From contig CAJXUY010000016.1 in the NCBI GenBank assembly GCA_913060665.1, positions 1 through 64,000 of the forward strand: DNA of 64,000 bases, in the 5' to 3' direction. Position 1 is the stretch's first letter; the number at the start of each line of letters is the position of its first letter. Shown here piece by piece: positions 19,470 to 29,346 of the stretch. The translations under genes were made by a program, and so were the position numbers. The notes beneath the pieces are model-generated. The model was not told the DNA's origin. It searched no databases and worked only from the letters and a program-made list of their open reading frames with translations. The DNA is from an uncultured Oleiphilaceae bacterium (GTDB taxonomy: Bacteria; Pseudomonadota; Gammaproteobacteria; Pseudomonadales; Oleiphilaceae).

Positions 19470-19925
19470 TTAGCATCCATCAGCTGTTGCTGCGGTGGTA
19501 ATCGCGATAGGCGCTCCAGTAGTTGCACCTGTTGCTTCAGTATAAGTTGAAGTACAAGCTCCAACCGTTATGGTTCCTACTCCTGACGCTACTGCATATG
19601 TAATTCCGTCAAATGCAGCAGCCACATCAAGGTCAGCGGCTGTCGGATAGCCATATGCTAGGTTAACCGTCTGCCCCTCAAGCGTGACAGTTTCACCTGA
19701 AGCTGCAGTCTTACCCTCCGCGAGAGCTTGCGCATGAACGATTGCAATGGCTGACCTAGACGCACCGTTAGCCCCATCAAAAACAGCCTGTCTTGCCTGC
19801 CCACCCAAATCTGCAAAGCGCGGCAATGCAAATGCAGACAAAATACCCAAAATAACAATCACCATTACCAACTCAATAAGGGTAAAACCAGCCTGTTTCT
19901 TGTTCATTTTTTGCATATTAATCAT
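19470..19925 (-). CDS. mshA: Major MSHA pilin MshA
   Basis: This 151-residue prepilin has the leader MINMQKMNKKQAG and the cleavage site G/FTLIEL. The helix VMVIVILGILSAFALPRFADLGGQAR follows in the pattern typical of MshA-type pilins. A GGAG 6 nt before the ATG gives it the best ribosome site of the pilin genes, fitting a major subunit. Two cysteines (VGACTSTY, ATADGC) would close the D-region loop. The 265-bp gap upstream, holding the second palindromic repeat, probably includes its own promoter. It is the pilus shaft subunit. Confidence 0.88.
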   Translation of the reverse strand: MINMQKMNKKQAGFTLIELVMVIVILGILSAFALPRFADLGGQARQAVFDGANGASRSAIAIVHAQALAEGKTAASGETVTLEGQTVNLAYGYPTAADLDVAAAFDGITYAVASGVGTITVGACTSTYTEATGATTGAPIAITTAATADGC

Positions 19926-20059
19926 GTATAACTCCTACTCAATAAATATTAGTACTTACTTTATAAAATGTTTACCGAACGTTGTCGATAAGGGATTTCC
20001 AGTAGTTAGATGAATTCATCGCAATACAAATCATCTAACCCGAAATTTTTGTATAATCC

Positions 20060-20154
20060 GTAGCCTTGTATGTAGCGCAGCGGAATCAGGGAGTTCTTTG
20101 CATAGGCCGACCATAAACCTTGATTACAGTCGTACCTCCTTTCATCACGGCTAC
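20060..20154. repeat. Nested palindromic intergenic repeat, copy 2
   Basis: This copy matches the element at 12055-12151. Its right end catcacggctac is identical, and the segment tacctcctttcatcacggct is near identical. The left end gtagccttgtatg has diverged. Inner arms are ggaatcag and ccttgatt. It lies between mshB and mshA, upstream of the main pilin gene. Confidence 0.75.
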
Positions 20155-20190
20155 GTATTATTAGGGGTGTCCCCTAACAAAGCATAACCA

Positions 20191-20703
20191 CTAATTAATT
20201 TGTGTGAAAACCTCTCCATTATTAGGGTCGTACTGTACATAGTTGCCAAACGAGTCTCGTTGATATGTATATCGGCAGTCACCGCCCACTATTGAGGCCT
20301 GATAATCACTTCCGGTTCCAGTACTCACACTCGGAGCACTGCTTTGCAGTAACTTAACCCACAAGTCACGACACTCGGTATTGCTCATCGCATCCGGGTT
20401 AGTGTTGCCATTCACTCCAGTCGGCCATCCATCAACACTGGTATCTATCGTTTCGTCACCGTAACCGGGTAAATCAATAACCGCGACAGCATTGCCATTA
20501 GCCAACCACTGAGATCGCGCTAGTGCAACCGCCGCGGCCATCGCACCACCGCTACCTTCAACACTACTTCGGTGCGCTTCATCCGCCATATCAGCAAAAC
20601 GCGGCAGCGCAAATGCGGCCAGAATAGCGAGAATAGCGATGACTACCACCAACTCTATTAGTGTAAAGCCTGCATCTGCTTTATGCCGTAACGTTTGGTT
20701 CAT
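20191..20703 (-). CDS. mshB: MSHA pilin MshB
   Basis: This 170-residue prepilin has the leader MNQTLRHKADAG and the site G/FTLIEL, followed by VVVIAILAILAAFALPRFADMADEA, near identical in pattern to the mshA product. Two cysteines (NTECRDLW, VGGDCRYTY) are present. By position between mshF and mshA it is MshB, a pilin-like subunit of the same pilus. Separate transcription of mshA downstream is likely because a 265-bp gap follows. Confidence 0.86.
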   Translation of the reverse strand: MNQTLRHKADAGFTLIELVVVIAILAILAAFALPRFADMADEAHRSSVEGSGGAMAAAVALARSQWLANGNAVAVIDLPGYGDETIDTSVDGWPTGVNGNTNPDAMSNTECRDLWVKLLQSSAPSVSTGTGSDYQASIVGGDCRYTYQRDSFGNYVQYDPNNGEVFTQIN

Positions 20704-20739
20704 TAATTTACCCTTTAAACTTCTTAACCTTTTGCTGTT

Positions 20740-21309
20740 TCAGTTTATCTGTTGTGCCGCATTGGCATCGATTGCAATCCATTGATAACGCTGTAATGAT
20801 GCTAGCTTTAATCCGACTAAACGCTCGCGGAGCTCATCAAACTGCTGGTTGTTATTACTATCCAGATAGTTAAGTGCCACACGAAAACGCACAAATTCAG
20901 TCTCATCGGCCCCCATTATCCGGATCATATCGGTATTGATGACCCGGTAGACAATGGTGCCTTCCTGCTCAGAGAAAAACCAGTGACCCGGTACTGCGTT
21001 AGCATAGTCACCTTCCTCAATACCACTATAGTTCACGGGGGTCGACGCCATCCACTCCATAGGATTATGATTTACAAAGTTTTTAATTTCCGCCTTTTTG
21101 TTTTGAGCGATTTTTTCGGCCGTTTTATATACCAGCATGGCGTTTAGCTCTGCCACTACGGTTCTAAACATAGCCTCTTCTGCTCTGGCCATTTCACGCT
21201 CAAGCGCCTGGGAAAACACCACCAACAGCCCTGCAATTATACAAACTGACAACCCAAAGAGTAGCCGCTTTTCGCGTTTATACCAGTGAAATAACGCACT
21301 GTTTTTCAT
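20740..21309 (-). CDS. mshF: MSHA biogenesis protein MshF
   Basis: This 189-residue inner-membrane protein has one N-terminal transmembrane helix (about residues 15-35, LLFGLSVCIIAGLLVVFSQ) and a periplasmic domain. Its sequence is poorly conserved; I identify it mainly from its position between mshG and mshB, where mshF lies in Vibrio and Shewanella loci. The helix after the membrane span (REMARAEEAMFRTVVAELNAML) resembles a pilin-like stalk without a prepilin cleavage site. Its exact role is unknown. Confidence 0.72.
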   Translation of the reverse strand: MKNSALFHWYKREKRLLFGLSVCIIAGLLVVFSQALEREMARAEEAMFRTVVAELNAMLVYKTAEKIAQNKKAEIKNFVNHNPMEWMASTPVNYSGIEEGDYANAVPGHWFFSEQEGTIVYRVINTDMIRIMGADETEFVRFRVALNYLDSNNNQQFDELRERLVGLKLASLQRYQWIAIDANAAQQIN

Positions 21310-21338
21310 GAACTTTATTTATTTCTCCAATACAGCAT

Positions 21339-22568
21339 TTAATTCCCAAGCGCGGCCTTGCCGAGGTCCCATATTGGCAAGAATACGCCCAATGCAAGTA
21401 TTAAGACTAAGATACCCATCGCAAATATCAGTATAGGCTCTATTGATTCAGCCAACTTAGACAACCCGTAATCGACCTCTTCATCATAAAAGTTTGCGAC
21501 ATCAATCAAGAGTTTATCAATTTGCCCAGTCTCTTCCCCTACAGCTATCATCTGAAGCACCAATGGCGTGAACATTTCAGAGGCATTGGCTGTTCGTAAT
21601 AAACTATCACCCCGTTCAATGCCAGACTTCATCCCTAGTATATGATGACCAATATATTTGTTGTTAGCAGACTCCGCGGCAACGGCCAATGCATGGGTAA
21701 TCGGCATGCCGGCTGCTAACATCATTGAGAAGTTCCGAGAAAACCTGGAGAGCGTAATCAATTCGAATAGATTCCCAACAATGGGAAAGCGAAGTTTAGC
21801 GCGATCCCATTTATAGTGTCCCGACTCTGTTTTTGACCAGCGCTTAAACAACACTACACTGATAACAGAGACCCCTAACATTAACCACCAATAATCGATA
21901 AAAAAGTTCGATGTTGCCACCAATATCTTGGTGAAAATAGGCAAGTCCGCACCGAGTTTGGCAAATACAGATGCAAACTTAGGAATAACAAAGAAGTTAA
22001 TGATCATCAACGCCGATAGCAGTGCAATGATTACAAACGTAGGGTAACGAGTAGCTTGCTTGATGCGTCGACGAGTATCCCGCTCTAACTCCAAACTCGC
22101 ACTAAGCTGCTTAAATGCATCTTCAAGCTGCCCTGTATTTTCCCCCACATGCACCATACTGATAAACATATCATCAAAAATTTCCGGGTGCGACTGCATT
22201 GATGTGGCCAAATTTACCCCTGACTCCAGACGATCAGTTACGTCATGTAGGGTTTCATGCAGCAACTCAGAGCTTGTGGAATCAGCCAGCCCCCTCATCG
22301 CCCGTATTATCGGTATTCCCGCACGAGTCAACGCATTCATTTGTCGGCAGTAAATAATCAACTCTTCAAGCGAGACTTTACGCTTAAGTATCTGTATTTT
22401 TTTAAGGCCTTCGAATATATCTTTTTGCTCAACATGCTCTGTTATCGCGACTGGAATCAACCCTCTTCGCTGAAGCTCAGAAGCGGCGGCATCGCCATTG
22501 GCAGCCTCAAGCTGTCCGTTGACGGCGGCTCCTTTAGCATCTCGACCTTTATAATTAAATTGCGCCAT
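21339..22568 (-). CDS. mshG: MSHA platform protein MshG (GspF/PilC family)
   Basis: This 409-residue polytopic inner-membrane protein has two tandem GspF domains (about 70-195 and 270-395), each starting with the FxRQMxxLxRAGxPI pattern (IIYCRQMNALTRAGIPI and FSRNFSMMLAAGMPI). Three strong membrane spans are visible, including FVIIALLSALMIINFFVIP and ILIFAMGILVLILALGVFLP. It is the platform that couples the MshE ATPase to pilin insertion. The gene follows mshE in the usual order. Confidence 0.93.
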   Translation of the reverse strand: MAQFNYKGRDAKGAAVNGQLEAANGDAAASELQRRGLIPVAITEHVEQKDIFEGLKKIQILKRKVSLEELIIYCRQMNALTRAGIPIIRAMRGLADSTSSELLHETLHDVTDRLESGVNLATSMQSHPEIFDDMFISMVHVGENTGQLEDAFKQLSASLELERDTRRRIKQATRYPTFVIIALLSALMIINFFVIPKFASVFAKLGADLPIFTKILVATSNFFIDYWWLMLGVSVISVVLFKRWSKTESGHYKWDRAKLRFPIVGNLFELITLSRFSRNFSMMLAAGMPITHALAVAAESANNKYIGHHILGMKSGIERGDSLLRTANASEMFTPLVLQMIAVGEETGQIDKLLIDVANFYDEEVDYGLSKLAESIEPILIFAMGILVLILALGVFLPIWDLGKAALGN

Positions 22569-22619
22569 TACGAGGGTTAACCCTATTATATTTTTGCTAT
22601 AAATATCATTTAGACATCA

Positions 22620-24368
22620 TTACGAAAGGCTAAGGTCGCCGATATCGTTACGGTACTCTGCGTCTTCTAGCGTCGCCGAAATACGGAACACTTCATCAAG
22701 TGACGTTAGGCCTTGTTTTGCATATTCAAGGGCACACTGCTCTAACGGCTGATAATAACGACTCTTTTTCGCTGCCGCTGTAAACTCTGAAGGAGAGTTT
22801 CTTCGCAACGCATCAAGCATACCCTCATCCATTTCGAGCCACTCATAAACGCCCACTCGACCTTTGTAACCTGTATTGCTGCACTGATAGCAACCGCTAC
22901 CTTTAGTAAACTCGCTAGGCACGTGAGCGCCAGAATGTGCCATTGCTTGTAGCCAGACCTTTTCCTGATCGTTCGGGGTATAAGGTTGCTTGCAGTTATC
23001 ACACAATTTACGAATCAGCCGTTGTGCAAGTACCCCCAACAAAGAACTGGCCACCAAATAGGGCTCTGCCCCCATGTCGGTTAAGCGCATGGCGCTACTA
23101 ACAGAGTCATTAGTGTGGAGTGTTGATAGCACTAGGTGGCCCGTCATCGCGGCTCTAAGACCTATTTCAGCGGTTTCCTGGTCTCGCATCTCACCGACCA
23201 GAATCACATCTGGATCTTGTCTTAATGAGGCTCTAAGCACGGTTGAAAAGTCCAACCCCACCTTCGAGTTAACTTGAACCTGCGTGATTCTTGGCAAACG
23301 GTATTCAACGGGGTCTTCTGCCGTAATGATTTTGACTTCAGGCTTATTAAGCTCACTCAGCGCGCCATAAAGTGTAGTGGTTTTACCGCTGCCGGTTGGG
23401 CCTGTTACCAACACCATGCCATGAGGTCTGCTGACCGCAATCCTAAACCGTTCCATCACCATCGCCGGCATTCCAAGCGACTGTAAAGAAAGCATGCCAT
23501 CGGTCTGGTCAAGTAGACGCATCACTACCGACTCACCATATTGCACGGGCATCGTCGATAAACGCACATCCACACTGCGCCCCTTAACCCTAATATTAAA
23601 GCGGCCATCTTGAGGAATTCGCTTCTCAGAAATATTAAGCCCTGACATCAGCTTTAAACGAAGCACTAAGGCAGCATTGATTCGTTTCTCTTTCATGACA
23701 TGTTCTTGCAGCACACCATCAATTCGTTGACGAATACGCACAACACTTTCATCTGGCTCGATATGTATATCCGATGCACGTGCTTGTACCGCATCCTCAA
23801 AAATAGACTGCAGTAGTTTTACAACAGGTGCTTCATTATCATCACCTGTTGCGGTTAGGGCTGCCAAATCAAACGCGTCATCACCTAGCTCATCTTCTAA
23901 CTCTTCAGCAAGGTGGGAGATTTCTTCAGTACGGCGATATACCAGATCGAGGGTATTCAGCAGTTCGCTCTCCCGCACGACCGCTTGACGAATAGGCTGC
24001 TTAAGGATTCGCACCAGCTCGTCGTATCCAAAGATGTCCATGGGATCGGTCATACCGACCAACAGCTCACCTTGCTGCTCATCCAGAACCAATGCTCTAA
24101 ATCGGCGTGCGTGATTCTCAGGAAGTTTTTTAATTAATGCATCATCAAATTGATAATGGCGAAGCTGAACAAAAGGGATTCCCAGTTGTTGGGACAAAAA
24201 ATTGAGCAGGTTATCTTCATCTACATAACCTAAATCGATTAATGTATTACCGAGCTTTCGACCACTGGTTTTCTGCTCTTTAAGCGCCGTCATAAGTTGA
24301 TCTTCCGAGATCACCTCATTCTGCACCAGCAGATCACCAATTCTTATCTTTTTCTTGGGCTCAGCCAT
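22620..24368 (-). CDS. mshE: MSHA extension ATPase MshE with c-di-GMP-binding N-domain
   Basis: This 582-residue cytoplasmic hexameric ATPase of the GspE/PilB family drives pilus extension. The N-terminal MshEN domain (about 8-145) has the paired motifs RIGDLLVQNEVI and KLGNTLIDLGYV, which in Vibrio MshE bind cyclic di-GMP. The motor domain has Walker A GPTGSGKT (323-330), the Asp box IITAEDPVEY, Walker B ILVGEMRDQETA and the His box STLHTND. Two CxxC pairs (CDNC and CYQC) form the zinc site. Pilus activity is therefore likely to be set by c-di-GMP. Confidence 0.95.
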   Translation of the reverse strand: MAEPKKKIRIGDLLVQNEVISEDQLMTALKEQKTSGRKLGNTLIDLGYVDEDNLLNFLSQQLGIPFVQLRHYQFDDALIKKLPENHARRFRALVLDEQQGELLVGMTDPMDIFGYDELVRILKQPIRQAVVRESELLNTLDLVYRRTEEISHLAEELEDELGDDAFDLAALTATGDDNEAPVVKLLQSIFEDAVQARASDIHIEPDESVVRIRQRIDGVLQEHVMKEKRINAALVLRLKLMSGLNISEKRIPQDGRFNIRVKGRSVDVRLSTMPVQYGESVVMRLLDQTDGMLSLQSLGMPAMVMERFRIAVSRPHGMVLVTGPTGSGKTTTLYGALSELNKPEVKIITAEDPVEYRLPRITQVQVNSKVGLDFSTVLRASLRQDPDVILVGEMRDQETAEIGLRAAMTGHLVLSTLHTNDSVSSAMRLTDMGAEPYLVASSLLGVLAQRLIRKLCDNCKQPYTPNDQEKVWLQAMAHSGAHVPSEFTKGSGCYQCSNTGYKGRVGVYEWLEMDEGMLDALRRNSPSEFTAAAKKSRYYQPLEQCALEYAKQGLTSLDEVFRISATLEDAEYRNDIGDLSLS

Positions 24369-24440
24369 TTTTTACGACCTTCAATTATTCACTCATCTCA
24401 CCCTCACAAAGGCAGGGCTCTATTATTTTCGGGCTTCGTG

Positions 24441-25709
24441 CTAACCGCCTAACGTTGCCAGCCTTTGTTTAGCAAAATCTGCAAGCTCGTATCTCAGACC
24501 TTCCATCGTCAACGCTTTTTCATACGCTTTTTTGGCAGACGGGTATTGTTGACTACTGTCTAACGCGATTCCCATTCCAACCCACCAATCAGCCATATTA
24601 GGGTTATAACTAAGTAGCTCTGCATAAGTGGCAACAGCCTCAGAGCTAAAGCCCTGTTGCTGATACAATGCGGCCAGTAATACATGATACTCAGGGTCTG
24701 ACGCAATATCCGGGCGGGCAGAGTTTAACAATGCAATAGCCTCATCAGGCTGACGACCTTGAGCCAACCAATGGGCCTTAAGTCGCCTCAGGTGACTACT
24801 TTGTGCGACCTTATCATCGGTCAGTAGTGCGTTAGCACCTGCCATATTGCCATCCTGCATTAACAACGATGCCAGTAATGCACGACTTTTCACATCGACG
24901 TCATACTTGTCTATAAATGCCATTAATTGTGTTTTAGCGTCCTGTCCCTTCCCTGCATTAACCAAGCGCTCCGCCGAATCAACCATTTGCTCATCTCGCT
25001 GCTCGGGACTGACAACCAACACCCTGCTTAGCGCGACGGTTTCACTCTTAGGGCGATCTATGACGGTATTTTGAGCGACTTTCGTTTTTACTGGCGCTTT
25101 TTGAGCTCTAGCCTCTGGCATCGCCTTAACTACTTTAGCTTCCTCACTAGGGGGCTCCGCTAATGGCGTCTTCTCGGGTAGTTTAGCGCTAGCTTTCTCT
25201 ACTGGAATGTCATCTTGCGACACTGGTGAAGCCTGAACGTTAGACTTCTGACTCACATTTTTCTGTTCAAGCAACTCATTCGGCTGAGCTCCGTTGCTTA
25301 AGGGCAGTTCAACATCTGAGCGAGATGCCGTTGCAGGTGGCACCTTTACGGCACCACTTGATAATGCAGGCTCAGACGCGGGAGAATCCATCGTAACTAA
25401 AGCCTGCTCTGTCGCACGCCCGACTCGACCTACCACAGATCCTTCGGCAGAAGCGTCATTATTAACCACTAACGCCCCCGCTATTTCAGACCCATGATTG
25501 GTTTGTGACGTGGCTTGGATATACCACCAGCCTATTGCGAGCCCAACCAGCATAACAATGATAATACCCAACAATAGAATGACGGCACGACTTGAATCAT
25601 TGTCTGTTTGTTGAGTTAACGCCCCGTACCCTTGGGCCTCTACTTGCTGTGTACGGTCTGGCGCTTGCCGCTTTTCGAGGTCACGCAGCATATCGTTCAT
25701 CAAGCTCAT
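24441..25709 (-). CDS. mshN: MSHA biogenesis protein MshN, TPR-containing
   Basis: This 422-residue bitopic protein has a short cytoplasmic N-terminus (MSLMNDMLRDLEKRQ, typical of MshN), one membrane span at about 43-65 (VILLLGIIIVMLVGLAIGWW), a long Lys/Pro/Ala-rich periplasmic linker (about 90-230), and C-terminal TPR repeats (about 240-415) such as SDPEYHVLLAALYQQQG and NMADWWVGMGIALDSSQQY. The start codon overlaps the mshM stop (TAATG). The TPR end probably contacts the secretin or other periplasmic parts. Confidence 0.88.
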   Translation of the reverse strand: MSLMNDMLRDLEKRQAPDRTQQVEAQGYGALTQQTDNDSSRAVILLLGIIIVMLVGLAIGWWYIQATSQTNHGSEIAGALVVNNDASAEGSVVGRVGRATEQALVTMDSPASEPALSSGAVKVPPATASRSDVELPLSNGAQPNELLEQKNVSQKSNVQASPVSQDDIPVEKASAKLPEKTPLAEPPSEEAKVVKAMPEARAQKAPVKTKVAQNTVIDRPKSETVALSRVLVVSPEQRDEQMVDSAERLVNAGKGQDAKTQLMAFIDKYDVDVKSRALLASLLMQDGNMAGANALLTDDKVAQSSHLRRLKAHWLAQGRQPDEAIALLNSARPDIASDPEYHVLLAALYQQQGFSSEAVATYAELLSYNPNMADWWVGMGIALDSSQQYPSAKKAYEKALTMEGLRYELADFAKQRLATLGG

Positions 25710-26557
25710 TATGAGCCTCCTAACGATAGCCAGGAAAACCGAGGCATAGAAACGCTTTCGGTATCCTGTATCGCTTTTTTGACATGCTTGCGAGTCACCA
25801 CCCTGTCCCCCTGTCCAAATGCCGACATTAATGCTTTATGGCACAGAATATTAATTAACCGGGGAATCCCATTGCTGGACCGATACAGTAATGCCACGGC
25901 CTTTCTATCGAATAACGCAGGGCCGTTATACCCCGCTAACGACATTCTATGACCAACGTACTGCTGCAAAGCTTGCTTATTTAAAGCGGTAATATTGTGC
26001 TGAAAGGTAATTCTCTGTTGTAACTGCCTTAAACTTGGACGTGAAAGAAGCTCGTTCAGTTCCGGTTGCCCAAACAATACCACTTGTAGCAGTTTGGCCG
26101 ATTCCGTCTCAAGATTACTTAATAACCTGAGTGCTTCAATGGTCCCTTCTGGCATTGCCTGAGCTTCATCAATCACCAACGCGACGCGCTTTTGCTGCGA
26201 AGCCAGTTCAATTAACTTAATATTAATCTGCTTCAATACATGATGCCCACCTAAGGCTAGGTCAACATTCACATCAAGCTCTTCAGCAACAGCGAGGTAA
26301 AGGCTTTCAGGAGAGAGCCCCGGATTGGGTATATAAGCGGTTACATACTCATCACCTATCGTGTTTAGTAATTTCCTGCAAACAAGGGTTTTTCCTGTAC
26401 CGACTTCACCTGATATTTTAATGAAGCCCTCACGATTTCTGAGCGCAACCAGCAGCAACTCTAGAGCTTGCTGATGAGTTTCTGAATTAAGATAAAAATG
26501 AGTATTAGGAGTTAATGAAAATGGCAACTCCCGCAACCCGAAATAACGCTCATACAT
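25709..26557 (-). CDS. mshM: MSHA biogenesis ATPase MshM (ExeA/GspA-like AAA)
   Basis: I start it at the ATG at 26557 (MYERYFGLRELPFSLTPN), the usual ExeA-family start; an upstream TTG would add eight residues. It has 282 residues. Walker A is GEVGTGKT, Walker B is VALVIDEAQAM and the sensor region is LLSNLETE, matching the AAA protein that in ExeA helps place the secretin. It lacks the peptidoglycan-binding tail of ExeA. It is coupled to mshN by TAATG and lies about 28 bp after mshL. Confidence 0.9.
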   Translation of the reverse strand: MYERYFGLRELPFSLTPNTHFYLNSETHQQALELLLVALRNREGFIKISGEVGTGKTLVCRKLLNTIGDEYVTAYIPNPGLSPESLYLAVAEELDVNVDLALGGHHVLKQINIKLIELASQQKRVALVIDEAQAMPEGTIEALRLLSNLETESAKLLQVVLFGQPELNELLSRPSLRQLQQRITFQHNITALNKQALQQYVGHRMSLAGYNGPALFDRKAVALLYRSSNGIPRLINILCHKALMSAFGQGDRVVTRKHVKKAIQDTESVSMPRFSWLSLGGS

Positions 26558-26585
26558 AATAAAATATCTCTTTCCCTGCAATTAC

Positions 26586-28322
26586 TTAAAAAGAGGGAGG
26601 AATGGGGGACGCAAGAACATCTCTAAACTCACCAAAGCGTTTACGGCTATTTCGAATCTGTTTCTCAAAAACCTCATCGCTAGAAATGACAGGCCTTAAT
26701 AGAATCACTAACTCACTCTTTCGCTGCTCATAACGCTTTTGCTTAAAGAGCTCACCCAATAAAGGGATATCTCCTAGAATAGGCACAGATGAGTTCGTTT
26801 CTCGGCTAATATTTTGAATGAGTCCTCCGATTACGACTATTTGGCCATTTCTAGCTTTAATGACACTATCTGTTTCGCGGATGGTACTTAACGCCAACGG
26901 AAGTACGACATCTCGATCCCCCAGAGAAACCACTTTCTCCTGATCATTAACCTCACTAATCGTAGGGTGAACATGAAGAATAATATTACCCTCTTCACTT
27001 ATTTGAGGCGTAACGTCTAACGCAATACCTGAAAAGAACGGTGTCAACGTTACATCTGTCGAGGTCGTGTCGCTGTTGCTACTGCTACCCGTATCTTCAT
27101 CAATATCTATATCGGTCACGAAAAACTCATCGGTACCGACTTTAATGACGGCTTTCTGGTTATTCACCGTAGAAATTCGCGGACTAGAAAGAACCTGAAC
27201 GCTGCCTTGCGTGCCTAATAACTGCATAAAACCACTAAAGTCACCGACTTTAAGAGTCGCAGTAAATACCCCCCCCAAGTCTTCATTAGTAATTAACTCA
27301 GATATCATGTTACCGCCAACCAGCTTTTTGGGAAGTCCGTCTGCACCTACCGACCCACTAGTTTCAACGGCCGTCCAGTCAATACCTTGCTGGTAACCTT
27401 CGTTCAACTCAACTTCTAATATTTTAGCTTCCAGCACAACTTGTCGCTGCATAATGAGTTCAGTCTGTCGCAAGTAGCTTTCTACTGACTTTAACTCTTC
27501 AGGCATAGCTCGAACCACAATGACACCCGCATTAGGCGTCGCTACCACTCTTCGGCCATCGCTATCACCGGTTATTAACAGTAATGTCTGGCTTAGCTGT
27601 GCCCAGAAGTCACTTTCACTTGTCGTGCTTATACGAGTACCAATGACCTTATCTGAAGTAGAATCACTGCTACCAGAGCTACTACTGTTACTTCCACCAC
27701 TACTATCACTACTATTGCTGCCTTCTGAAACACTACCCGAACTAACACGGGTTTCAGAACCACCTAAGCGTTTTATATTGAGGTAATTAATTTGAAAAAC
27801 CTGAGTTTTTAACCCTCCAGGCATAATGCGGTAAAAGCGACCATCTTCCAGAAAGTCATAACCATACAATTCTTTAGTCAATGACATCACTTGTGGAACG
27901 GTAACATTGTTCAATTCAAGACTAATTTCCCCTTTGACATCAGGGTGAACCACCACATTGTATTTTGTTCCCTTTACTAAACTTCTAAAAAACTCTCTAG
28001 CATCAACACCTTTTACAGCTATATCAAATCGTTTGTCTTGCAGGGTCTTAATCGCAGGTGCGCCCATAGAGGGAAGTAATGCATTCGCGACATTAGTTGG
28101 GAGCTGTGCAGGCATTTGCTTATCATATTGAGTAATATCCTCATCTAGCATCTGTGTTAATTCATCAACACTATCAGTCGATACACTTCGATTAGACTGC
28201 AGCAACCCGTTACTAGAGCAACCAGACAACAACCCCAACATCACCAGTAAACCTAAACCAGCCGACCACCTGGCCGAATGGATCTTGGCGACAAGGCCAA
28301 CTGTTTTAACCTGTAAAAACAT
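26586..28322 (-). CDS. mshL: MSHA outer-membrane secretin MshL
   Basis: This 578-residue lipoprotein forms the outer-membrane pore for the pilus. It has a lipobox LSGC with Cys35, a secretin/TonB short N-terminal domain (about 100-160), an N-domain interrupted by a Ser/Gly-rich loop (about 195-225, mostly S, G and D), and the secretin core (about 330-560) with PRISTVNNQKAVIKVG and VPILGDIPLLGELF. The GGAG 6 nt before the ATG supports the start. It lies 12 bp after mshK. Confidence 0.94.
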   Translation of the reverse strand: MFLQVKTVGLVAKIHSARWSAGLGLLVMLGLLSGCSSNGLLQSNRSVSTDSVDELTQMLDEDITQYDKQMPAQLPTNVANALLPSMGAPAIKTLQDKRFDIAVKGVDAREFFRSLVKGTKYNVVVHPDVKGEISLELNNVTVPQVMSLTKELYGYDFLEDGRFYRIMPGGLKTQVFQINYLNIKRLGGSETRVSSGSVSEGSNSSDSSGGSNSSSSGSSDSTSDKVIGTRISTTSESDFWAQLSQTLLLITGDSDGRRVVATPNAGVIVVRAMPEELKSVESYLRQTELIMQRQVVLEAKILEVELNEGYQQGIDWTAVETSGSVGADGLPKKLVGGNMISELITNEDLGGVFTATLKVGDFSGFMQLLGTQGSVQVLSSPRISTVNNQKAVIKVGTDEFFVTDIDIDEDTGSSSNSDTTSTDVTLTPFFSGIALDVTPQISEEGNIILHVHPTISEVNDQEKVVSLGDRDVVLPLALSTIRETDSVIKARNGQIVVIGGLIQNISRETNSSVPILGDIPLLGELFKQKRYEQRKSELVILLRPVISSDEVFEKQIRNSRKRFGEFRDVLASPIPPSF

Positions 28323-28334
28323 AACTACTCCACC

Positions 28335-28700
28335 TTACCGTGTGCGCTTGATAGACGCCGGCTGTTTCCAGCGCAACACTTTTGACCCGTACTCTGTCGA
28401 CAACGTGACAGAGTTCTCTGATATTTTCATGACTTTGGCGCCACTAACTCGATCGCCTTCAACCACCGACTTGCCATTAATAATCGCCTGCCTTCTATCA
28501 TCAGCATAGAGCAGATAATTCAGTTTATAGCTTCTCTTAACTTGGCTGACTGTTTTCGGCTTAGCCCAGTCTGACGGCTGCGTTGGATCTTTTAGTACTT
28601 CTCCATTGGAAAGCGTCATCGTAGCAGCAAGCCCCACTGAACTATTAAAGAAAGCAGCGAACAAAAGCAACAGGGGTTGCAATAATACTCGTTTAGACAC
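28335..28700 (-). CDS. mshK: MSHA biogenesis protein MshK
   Basis: I start it at a GTG at 28700, which overlaps the mshJ stop and has GAGG about 9 nt upstream, giving 121 residues; a TTG at 28718 is the alternative. It has a signal peptide (hydrophobic LLQPLLLLFAAFF, then GLAA) and a short domain containing LKDPTQPSDW, typical of MshK/PilP-like proteins, and YLLYADDRRQAIINGKSV. It probably stabilises the secretin or the inner-membrane assembly in the periplasm. Confidence 0.82.
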   Translation of the reverse strand: MSKRVLLQPLLLLFAAFFNSSVGLAATMTLSNGEVLKDPTQPSDWAKPKTVSQVKRSYKLNYLLYADDRRQAIINGKSVVEGDRVSGAKVMKISENSVTLSTEYGSKVLRWKQPASIKRTR

Positions 28701-29346
28701 CAATCCAATCCTCTTCAAGGCTAAGCGTTCTGATCTTGATCGTCACTCTCGCACGGGGGTAATCAATCACATCATAATTGAGCATCTGCCAATTAAACCC
28801 TTTCAATTGTTCAAGGCGTTTTATATAGTCAAGAACATCAAAATATTGTCCATCGACCACTAATTCCATACTGTGAGAAAACAGTGCGGTATCTTGAGTT
28901 TCAACATTTTCATCAACCAAATTAAAAGGCTCTACCGGCAGGTTCTTAAGGCTAATTAGCTTTAATGCTTGCTGGTCCATTAACAGAGCCCTCAAGACAT
29001 CAGCCATTTTTTCCGGCGCAATCAAGCCACTTAGCTGCCCTTCAATTTGAGTTTTCATTTTATCTAACTGAAGCTCTAACTCTTTACGCTGGGCCAACAA
29101 CTCTCGATTGGGGTCATCAGCCAACTGTAGATCAAGCACTGCAATCTGATTTGTAAATTCTACCTGCTGCTGATCCATCGAACGAATAGAGCTTGAAGCA
29201 CGTTTATATCGATCTTGTAGCGGGAAAAAGAAAAGCTGCCCCCACATAAACAGAACACCGACAGCAACAGCCGATACAACAATAATTCGCTCCCTAACCG
29301 TCATCGCCTCAACTCGAGATGATAACTTATCCCATTGACCTTTCAT
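28693..29346 (-). CDS. mshJ: MSHA biogenesis protein MshJ (PilO-like)
   Basis: This 217-residue bitopic inner-membrane protein has one span at about 20-38 (RIIVVSAVAVGVLFMWGQLFF), a coiled coil (about 45-95, QQQVEFTNQIAVLDLQLAD) and a C-terminal ferredoxin-like domain (MELVVDGQYFDVLDYIKRLE). This is the PilO/GspM layout. It overlaps the PilN-like gene by 4 bp (ATGA). With MshI it forms the alignment complex under the platform. Confidence 0.87.
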   Translation of the reverse strand: MKGQWDKLSSRVEAMTVRERIIVVSAVAVGVLFMWGQLFFFPLQDRYKRASSSIRSMDQQQVEFTNQIAVLDLQLADDPNRELLAQRKELELQLDKMKTQIEGQLSGLIAPEKMADVLRALLMDQQALKLISLKNLPVEPFNLVDENVETQDTALFSHSMELVVDGQYFDVLDYIKRLEQLKGFNWQMLNYDVIDYPRARVTIKIRTLSLEEDWIGV